A stretch of 6,691 nt of DNA, from NCBI GenBank assembly GCA_017860765.1, contig JAGDMY010000082.1:1-6691 (forward strand), given 5' to 3'. The notes below the pieces were generated by a model, which worked only from the letters and a program-made list of their open reading frames with translations, was not told the origin of the DNA and ran no database searches. Positions 1 to 4,628 of this stretch are shown in pieces. Every line of letters begins with the position of its first letter. Within the stretch, counting starts at the first letter, position 1. The translations under genes were made by a program, and so were the position numbers. The stretch comes from Chloroflexota bacterium (GTDB lineage: Bacteria > Chloroflexota > Dehalococcoidia > Dehalococcoidales > UBA3254).

Positions 1-312
1 GAATATCTTTCCCAGGCTGCGGGAAATCAAATACAGGATGCCGGAACCCAGCTGCCTCCCGAAAAAAAGCATGATGACGATCCAGACCATTGGACTCCAG
101 TGAGGATCATGCACGGCCCACACCCTGTAAGCAGTCAGCAGCAAAATCGAGTCCAGTACAAAAGGGATCGGAATACCAATGTCGGTTATGGCTGCCAGAA
201 AGAATAAAATCAGGAGACCTGAAGGATTAGAGCTATCGAAAGTAGATTCCAGAACCCGGGAGCGTATGAGGTGATTTAAATAATCGTAGAGAGCCGTAAA
301 TACATTTTCCAT
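1..312 (-). CDS. DedA/VTT-like small membrane protein, 5' part only
   Basis: The first 104 codons of a minus-strand gene start at the ATG at 312-310 and run off the left edge without a stop. The translation begins MENVFTALYDYLNHL. It has a long hydrophobic stretch at about residues 32-62, containing DIGIPIPFVLDS, and a second membrane segment at about 75-98 ending in GRQLGSGILYLISRSLGK. The Gly/Ile/Pro-rich element after an acidic residue and the later G-x-x-x-G-x-x-x-x-x-S-R-x-x-G pattern resemble the DedA/SNARE-associated (VTT) family, whose members are inner-membrane proteins linked to lipid flipping and envelope homeostasis. This is a resemblance by eye, and an unrelated small membrane protein is possible. 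No good Shine-Dalgarno site precedes the ATG, where the leader is pyrimidine-rich (CCCCCCTCTG), but no other in-frame start is available nearby. It is divergent from the operon, so nothing ties it functionally to the redox genes. Confidence 0.6.
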   Translation of the reverse strand, partial: MENVFTALYDYLNHLIRSRVLESTFDSSNPSGLLILFFLAAITDIGIPIPFVLDSILLLTAYRVWAVHDPHWSPMVWIVIMLFFGRQLGSGILYLISRSLGKIF

Positions 313-356
313 TATTTTTTCGATAGACAGAGGGGGGTTTTTAATTTCACAAGTGT

Positions 357-385
357 ATTCTATATTAATCTCAATCAATAAACAA
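357..385 (-). promoter_or_regulatory. Candidate promoter for the divergent membrane-protein gene
   Basis: Read on the minus strand, TTGTTT (385-380) is followed after 17 bp by TAGAAT (362-357). The -10 box matches TATAAT at five of six positions, but the -35 box only at three of six. Transcription would start near 350 and give a leader of roughly 40 bases before the ATG at 312. The region is AT-rich, so a chance match is quite possible. Confidence 0.35.
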
Positions 386-395
386 CATAAGCGGG

Positions 396-408
396 GAGCG
401 GCCTGCTC
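396..408. repeat. Short inverted repeat upstream of the operon promoter
   Basis: GAGC (396-399) and GCTC (405-408) flank a five-base centre, GGCCT, in a locally GC-rich patch just upstream of the -35 box at 414. It could be half of a regulator site or simply a chance palindrome. The arms are only four bases long. Confidence 0.2.
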
Positions 409-413
409 GCGCG

Positions 414-443
414 TTTACAAGGATTGTCGCATTGCGATACAAT
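414..443 (+). promoter_or_regulatory. Sigma-70/sigma-A-type promoter of the acd-etf-hdr operon
   Basis: TTTACA (414-419) and TACAAT (438-443) each match the bacterial consensus hexamers at five of six positions and are 18 bp apart. The predicted transcript start, near 450, leaves about 30 bases to the GTG start at 480, with the GGAGG ribosome site between them. This placement also argues against translation from the TTG at 432, which would lie between the promoter elements and upstream of the transcript start. Confidence 0.6.
423..443. promoter_or_regulatory. Dyad symmetry next to the -10 box, candidate operator
   Basis: CGCATTGCG (428-436) is a perfect palindrome around one central T. It is flanked by ATTGT (423-427) and its reverse complement ACAAT (439-443), with a two-base asymmetry on the right arm. 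A second overlapping repeat, CATTG (430-434) with CAATG (440-444), shares the same bases. The element fills the promoter spacer and overlaps the -10 box, where a bound repressor would block RNA polymerase. TetR-type regulators often control acyl-CoA genes, but no regulator gene is visible here, so the binding protein is unknown. Confidence 0.35.
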
Positions 444-465
444 GATCTTGCCGAGGGAAAAATAC

Positions 466-471
466 TGGAGG
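466..471 (+). promoter_or_regulatory. Ribosome binding site deciding the acyl-CoA dehydrogenase start
   Basis: TGGAGG lies eight bases before the GTG at 480, which is ideal spacing. No comparable site precedes the in-frame TTG at 432. This supports the shorter protein beginning MDFELSKEQI, which matches the normal N-terminus of acyl-CoA dehydrogenases. Confidence 0.75.
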
Positions 472-479
472 TTCGCAGA

Positions 480-1631
480 GTGGATTTTGAACTTAGTAAA
501 GAGCAAATTGACATTCAGCAAGCCGCCCGACAGTTTGCCGAGACCGAGCTCAACAAGGACTATTTATTAGAGATTGAACGGTCTCATAAATACCCTCTGG
601 AAGCCTGGAAGAAGGCCAACGAGCTGGGATTTATCGCCATCAATTACCCGGAGAAGTATGGTGGTGGTGGCTATGGGCTGATGGAGAGAGTCCTGGTGAT
701 CGAGGAGTTCAGCCGCCAGGCCTCCGGTGCCGGGAATGCCCTGGCCCTGGCCAATTTCGGTTGCCGCGTCATCGCCAACCACGGGACTGAAGAGCAGAAG
801 AAAAAATATCTGGAGCCCATGTGTCAGGGCAAGGCGATCAGCTATATTGCCCTGACCGAGCCGGACCGCGGCAGTGACCTGGTCTCTTCACAGCTTAGCA
901 CTACGGCTGTCAAAGAAGGCTCTGGCTTTGTAATCAACGGGGCCAAGACCTTTATCACAGGTGCCAGCCAGGCCAGTTTCGGAGTCGTGCTCTGTCAGAC
1001 CGATTTCCAGGTAAAGCCGCCATACAAAGGGCATTCTATGATATTGGTTGAGCCTGGCACCCCGGGGTTGGAGATCAGCGACTGGGAAAAGATGGGCATG
1101 AATTCCTCACCTACCTGCCATATGTCTTTCAACAGCGTCAAGGTCCCGCTGGAAAATTTAATTGGTGAAGAAGGCCGGGGCTTCTACTATGCCATCGAAT
1201 TTCTCAACGAGGCCCGCATCGAGACCGCCACTATGGGCCTGGGGATTGCTCAGGGCGCCTTCGATCGGGCTTTGACCTACGCCAAATCCAGGGAAGCATA
1301 CGGGCATAAAATCAGCGAGTTTCAGGCCGTTTCACACCGGCTGGCCGAAATGGCTACCAAGATCGAAGCCATTCGCCTGATGATCTATAAAGCAGCCTGG
1401 GGAGTCGACCACGGCAAGCCGGACCCCAAGCTTTGCTCCATGGCCAAATGGTATTCCGCGCGAATGGCCTGCGAAGTGACTGATGAAGCCATCAATGTTT
1501 TCGGAGGGCATGGCTATCTGCTGGAGAATGACGTAGAGCGGTTTTATCGGGATGCCAAGAGTACCGAACTGGTCGAAGGCACGCGGGATATTCATAAAAA
1601 CACCATTGCTCGTTTTATTCTCGGAAAGTGA
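480..1631 (+). CDS. Acyl-CoA dehydrogenase (FAD, ETF-linked)
   Basis: The 383-residue product has the usual length and layout of the family: N-terminal helical domain, middle beta domain, C-terminal helical domain. These enzymes oxidise an acyl-CoA at the alpha-beta carbons, or run in reverse, and pass electrons to ETF. Visible motifs are ALTEPDRGSD (124-133) of the FAD/substrate region, SREAYGHKISEFQ (270-282) and FGGHGY (341-346) of the FAD-contact C-terminal domain, and LVEGTRDIHKN, whose Glu366 sits where MCAD-type enzymes have their catalytic base. The alternative base position used by isovaleryl-CoA dehydrogenase is Ala245, which supports Glu366. In the conserved KMGxRxSxT segment the Arg is replaced by Asn (KMGMNSSPT). 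GTG at 480 is chosen over the upstream TTG at 432 because of the promoter, the ribosome site and family alignment. The acyl substrate cannot be named from sequence. It is the first gene of the operon, 25 bases before etfB. Confidence 0.93.
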   Translation: MDFELSKEQIDIQQAARQFAETELNKDYLLEIERSHKYPLEAWKKANELGFIAINYPEKYGGGGYGLMERVLVIEEFSRQASGAGNALALANFGCRVIANHGTEEQKKKYLEPMCQGKAISYIALTEPDRGSDLVSSQLSTTAVKEGSGFVINGAKTFITGASQASFGVVLCQTDFQVKPPYKGHSMILVEPGTPGLEISDWEKMGMNSSPTCHMSFNSVKVPLENLIGEEGRGFYYAIEFLNEARIETATMGLGIAQGAFDRALTYAKSREAYGHKISEFQAVSHRLAEMATKIEAIRLMIYKAAWGVDHGKPDPKLCSMAKWYSARMACEVTDEAINVFGGHGYLLENDVERFYRDAKSTELVEGTRDIHKNTIARFILGK

Positions 1632-1644
1632 TTCCCATATCAAA

Positions 1645-1649
1645 GAGGG
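1645..1649 (+). promoter_or_regulatory. Ribosome binding site deciding the etfB start
   Basis: GAGGG lies seven bases before the ATG at 1657. The reading frame is open 35 codons further upstream, to an ATG at 1552 inside the dehydrogenase gene. That extension has no family resemblance, whereas MDIIVFVKRVPDT is a standard EtfB N-terminus. Confidence 0.75.
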
Positions 1650-1656
1650 AGCCTGC

Positions 1657-2448
1657 ATGGATATTATTGTATTTGTGAAAAGAGTGCCGGATACCAGTGA
1701 AGCCGAAGTGGTGGTGGCTAAAGATAGCCGCCAGATAGTTGAGCAGGGCCTGGTATTTGACATAAATGAGTGCGATAGGTACGCTGTTGAGGAAGCCGTC
1801 CGGCTGAAGGAAAAATTCGGCGGCACTGTGACAGCGATTACTCTGGGACCCGAGGGCTCGGACGATACCCTGAGGCGCTGTCTGGCTACTGGCGCTGACA
1901 GGGCTGTCCGGCTCAGCGACCCCTCCTTTGCCGGCTCCGATGCTGCTGTCCTGGCCCGCATCTTCGCCAGGTCGGTCAAGGATATCCACTTTGATTTAGT
2001 GATGACAGGAGCTCAGGCCTCGGATGACATGCAGGCGCAGGTGGGTCCGGCGATTGCCGCGCATCTCAATATCCCCCATGCCACCCTGGTCAATCAACTG
2101 GAAGTTTTGGACAATAAGATCAAGGTACATCGTGAGCTGGAAGGCGGACTGGAAGAAGTGCTGGAGATCGGGCTTCCCGCCGTAATCACCATCCAAACCG
2201 GAATTAACGAGCCCCGCTATGTGAGTATCATGGGAATCCGCAAAGCCTCCCGGCAGGAGATCAAGCTTGTCAACCTGGCTGAAACAGGCTTAAACCCGGG
2301 TGAGTTGGGGGAGGCAGGGTCAAAAGTGAAAGTTGAAAGGCTTTTTATCCCCCCTTCCATAAAAGCCACGGAAATCCTGGCTGGCACGCCCGAGGAGAAG
2401 GCAGAGAAACTGGCCGTGATTATCAAGGAGAAAGGAGGCCTGGCCTAG
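1657..2448 (+). CDS. etfB: Electron transfer flavoprotein beta subunit
   Basis: The 263-residue product matches EtfB over its whole length. It starts with VKRVPDT (7-13), followed by DINECDRYAVEEAVRLKE (35-52), ATGADRAVRLSD (77-88), the nucleotide-binding region GAQASDDMQAQVGP (118-131) and the signature-like INEPRYVSIMGIRKA (183-197). EtfB pairs with EtfA; in classical ETFs it carries AMP, and in bifurcating ETFs it carries a second FAD that reacts with NADH. I could not decide between these classes from the motifs. The stop codon TAG abuts the etfA start codon directly, so the subunits are probably translationally coupled and made in equal amounts. Expected role: accept electrons from the dehydrogenase encoded upstream and hand them to the iron-sulfur protein encoded downstream. 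Confidence 0.95.
   Translation: MDIIVFVKRVPDTSEAEVVVAKDSRQIVEQGLVFDINECDRYAVEEAVRLKEKFGGTVTAITLGPEGSDDTLRRCLATGADRAVRLSDPSFAGSDAAVLARIFARSVKDIHFDLVMTGAQASDDMQAQVGPAIAAHLNIPHATLVNQLEVLDNKIKVHRELEGGLEEVLEIGLPAVITIQTGINEPRYVSIMGIRKASRQEIKLVNLAETGLNPGELGEAGSKVKVERLFIPPSIKATEILAGTPEEKAEKLAVIIKEKGGLA
2433..2438 (+). promoter_or_regulatory. Strong Shine-Dalgarno site for etfA inside the end of etfB
   Basis: AGGAGG is a perfect anti-16S match, ten bases before the etfA ATG at 2449. It lies within the last codons of etfB, supporting coupled translation of the two subunits. Confidence 0.75.
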
Positions 2449-3423
2449 ATGGGCGGGATTCTGGTCATTGCAGAACATAAAAAAGGGGTCCTGCAGGATA
2501 TAACCTGGGAAATGCTGGCCAAAGGCACTCAACTGGCATCCTCCGGCGGATTGGATTTAACAGCCGCAATCCTGGGTGCCAATATCAAAGACCTGGCAGA
2601 AAAGCTGATCACCGGGGCAAACAGGGTCTTGATTTTAGAAGATGCTAAGCTGGGCAACTACAATTGGGAAATCTACTGCGAAGCTGTTGGCGCGATAATT
2701 AACGAGTATCGACCTCTTCTAACCCTGATTGGACATACCGCCTTCGGAATGGACCTGGCCCCTCGACTGGCAGCCCACCTGAATATCCCTCTCTCTACCG
2801 CCTGTATAGACCTGCAGATTAAGGATGGCGGGCTGGCCGCCCTCCGGCAGATGTATGATGGCAAGGTTAACGCCGAAGTAACCTCTTCCGGTGCTCCCAG
2901 CTACATGGCGACTATCCGGCCTGGCTCATTCCCGGGCCAAGCGCCTCCAAACACCGGTGGCGAGATAAAGGAGCTGACGGTTTCTCTAAAAGATTCCGGG
3001 CGGACTAAATTTATCGAATACATTGAAGCGGCCCTGGGCGGCGTCGACATCACTCAGGCCGATATACTGGTCTCGGTGGGCCAGGGGATTGGAGACAAGA
3101 AAAATTTACCCCTGGTGGAGGAACTGGCCAGTATTTTGGGCGGGCGGTTGTCCTGTTCCAGGCCAATAGTGGACAAGAAATGGCTGCCCAAAGAGCACCA
3201 GGTGGGATCTTCGGGAAAGACCGTCAAACCCAGAGTGTACCTGGCAATTGGCATTAGCGGTTCCTTCCAGCACCTGATGGGGATCAAAGGCGGCACCATC
3301 ATCGCTATCAATAAAGACCCTAAAGCGCCAATTTTCAGGGTGGCTGACTACGGAATCGTAGGCGATTTATTTCAGATTGTCCCTATCTTAAAAGAAAAGG
3401 CGAAAGCCTTAAAGACAGGATAA
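2449..3423 (+). CDS. etfA: Electron transfer flavoprotein alpha subunit
   Basis: The 324-residue product is a normal-length EtfA. The N-terminal domain (about 1-180) is a Rossmann-like half that packs against EtfB. The C-terminal FAD domain (about 195-320) carries the classic chain of motifs: SCSRPIVDKKWLP (235-247), QVGSSGKTVKP (251-261), YLAIGISGSFQHLMGIKGG (264-282) and AINKDPKAPIFRVADYGIVGDLF (286-308), including the Arg and the SGS/QH residues that hold the FAD. There is no extra N-terminal ferredoxin domain, unlike the CarE-type EtfA of caffeate respiration. The gene starts immediately after etfB and ends one base before the HdrBC-like gene, so the electron acceptor encoded next is probably the physiological partner. 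This last point is inference from context. Confidence 0.95.
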   Translation: MGGILVIAEHKKGVLQDITWEMLAKGTQLASSGGLDLTAAILGANIKDLAEKLITGANRVLILEDAKLGNYNWEIYCEAVGAIINEYRPLLTLIGHTAFGMDLAPRLAAHLNIPLSTACIDLQIKDGGLAALRQMYDGKVNAEVTSSGAPSYMATIRPGSFPGQAPPNTGGEIKELTVSLKDSGRTKFIEYIEAALGGVDITQADILVSVGQGIGDKKNLPLVEELASILGGRLSCSRPIVDKKWLPKEHQVGSSGKTVKPRVYLAIGISGSFQHLMGIKGGTIIAINKDPKAPIFRVADYGIVGDLFQIVPILKEKAKALKTG

Positions 3424-3424
3424 G

Positions 3425-4555
3425 ATGCAGGATAAACAGCTGGCTTTGATCCAAAAATTCGAGCTGGCGAAGTGTTTTCAATGCGGTAAGTGCTTTTCAG
3501 GCTGCCCGGTTTCCTTAAAAAGCATCCTGAATATCCGGCGTTTGATGCGGGAAGTGCTGCTCAGTAAAGAGCCGGAAAAAATTTATCAGCGCGCTGACCT
3601 CTGGGACTGCACTACCTGCCAAACCTGTACCCTGCGCTGTCCGCGGGGCCTCAAGCCCCACGAATTGGTGGTCGCCATCCGCGCCCTGCTGGTGGAAGAA
3701 GGCAATATTCCCAAGACTGTTATTGATGCGCTGGAAGGGGTCTTCAAACATGGAAACCCCTGGGGGAGAGCGCGGAGCAAACGTGCAGAATGGGCAGCTG
3801 GGCTGGGTATCAAGGATCTCTCTCAGGGCCAGAAGGCCGGGTTGCTTTATTTCACCTGCTGCGCCACCGCTTACGACCCCCGGGTCCAGGAGGTGGGGAA
3901 AGCCCTTTTTAAGGCTTTCACCGCAGCCGGGGCGGACTACGGTTTTTTGGGCACCGCAGAGACCTGCTGCGGCAGCGAAGTCCGCCGGATGGGGGAGGAG
4001 GGCCTCTTTGAGATGCTGGTGGAGGACAATTTGAAGCTATTTCAAAGCCGGGGAGTGGAGCGGATAGTCACTACCTCTCCGCATTGCTATAACGCCTTTA
4101 AAAATGAGTATTCAGGGCATAGCCTGGACGTACAGCATTATACTCAGTATTTTGCAGAATTAATCGGGTCTGGAAAACTGTTGCTGACCCGGGAGATAAA
4201 CAGGAAAGTGACATACCACGATCCCTGCTACCTGGGGAAGCAGAATAAAATTTTCGACGAGCCCCGGAGCATCCTCAAAGCCTTACCGGGGGTGACCTTT
4301 ATGGAATTTGACCGTTCCCGGGAGCGCAGCCTGTGCTGTGAGGGGGGAGGAGGCAGGATGTTTGTGGAGGCTACTGGCTCAGGAGAGCGCACCGCGGCTA
4401 TCAGGGTTAAAGACGCAGTAGAAATGGGAGTCCAGGTTATTGCCACAGCCTGCCCGTTCTGCCTTTTAAACCTGGAGGATGCGGTCAAGACCACCGGCAA
4501 CGAAGGCAAAGTGGCGGTTAAAGATATTATGGAGCTGGTCTCCGAAGCCCTTTAA
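3425..4555 (+). CDS. HdrD-like iron-sulfur oxidoreductase (HdrC-HdrB fusion, CCG domains)
   Basis: The 376-residue soluble protein has two parts. The N-terminal HdrC-like part carries two CxxCxxCxxxC motifs, Cys17/20/23/27 and Cys62/65/68/72, for two [4Fe-4S] clusters. The C-terminal HdrB-like part has two CCG domains. The second is complete: Cys268, Cys304-Cys305, Cys343 and Cys346, with HDPCYLGKQN and the glycine run CCEGGGGRMF. The first has Cys145-Cys146, Cys181-Cys182 and Cys221, but Ser218 occupies the first Cys position of the final CxxC. In HdrB these motifs bind non-cubane [4Fe-4S] clusters that reduce disulfides or relay electrons. No membrane segment is present, unlike DUF224-type ETF:quinone reductases of some syntrophs. 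It starts one base after etfA with only a weak AGGA site four bases upstream, suggesting translational coupling. The likely role is electron relay between EtfAB and the HdrA-like protein; GlcF/LdhE-like enzymes share the architecture but not this context. Confidence 0.88.
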   Translation: MQDKQLALIQKFELAKCFQCGKCFSGCPVSLKSILNIRRLMREVLLSKEPEKIYQRADLWDCTTCQTCTLRCPRGLKPHELVVAIRALLVEEGNIPKTVIDALEGVFKHGNPWGRARSKRAEWAAGLGIKDLSQGQKAGLLYFTCCATAYDPRVQEVGKALFKAFTAAGADYGFLGTAETCCGSEVRRMGEEGLFEMLVEDNLKLFQSRGVERIVTTSPHCYNAFKNEYSGHSLDVQHYTQYFAELIGSGKLLLTREINRKVTYHDPCYLGKQNKIFDEPRSILKALPGVTFMEFDRSRERSLCCEGGGGRMFVEATGSGERTAAIRVKDAVEMGVQVIATACPFCLLNLEDAVKTTGNEGKVAVKDIMELVSEAL

Positions 4556-4628
4556 AGGCGTCAATAGGGCGGAGTTTCAGATTGGCAATTGCACGTTTAT
4601 ATTTCCGAGGTGGTTGGGGTTTTAGCGT
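4556..4628 (+). other. Gap between the HdrBC-like and HdrA-like genes
   Basis: These 73 bases hold no convincing promoter or terminator. The only marks are a small palindrome, GCAATTGC (4585-4592), a GAGGTGG run (4607-4613) 15 bases before the next ATG, and GGGG (4616-4619) nine bases before it. Cotranscription through the gap is therefore the simplest reading. Confidence 0.5.

Noticed and set aside
432..479. N-terminal extension of the acyl-CoA dehydrogenase from a TTG at 432
   Set aside because: The TTG lies between the promoter elements, has no ribosome site and encodes residues not found in the family. The GTG at 480 has both support and spacing.
1552..1656. 35-codon N-terminal extension of EtfB overlapping acd
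   Set aside because: EtfB proteins start at the MDIIVFVKRVPDT segment, and a GAGGG site lies seven bases before that ATG.
1332..1979. A 215-codon minus-strand open frame across the end of acd and start of etfB
   Set aside because: It lies opposite two well-supported genes, has no recognisable domain, is low in complexity of the Ser/Arg/Thr type, and fits a shadow of coding GC bias.
3723..4034. A 103-codon plus-strand frame inside the HdrBC-like gene
   Set aside because: The overlapping frame encodes an intact, cysteine-motif-rich protein. This one is Arg/Pro/Trp-rich with no family resemblance.
4585..4592. GCAATTGC palindrome as a terminator or operator
   Set aside because: It is too short to form a stable hairpin with a loop, and no T-run follows it.
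4582..4603. Possible internal promoter before the HdrA-like gene (TTGGCA with TATATT)
   Set aside because: The spacing between the hexamers is only about 10 bp, too short for a sigma-70-type promoter.
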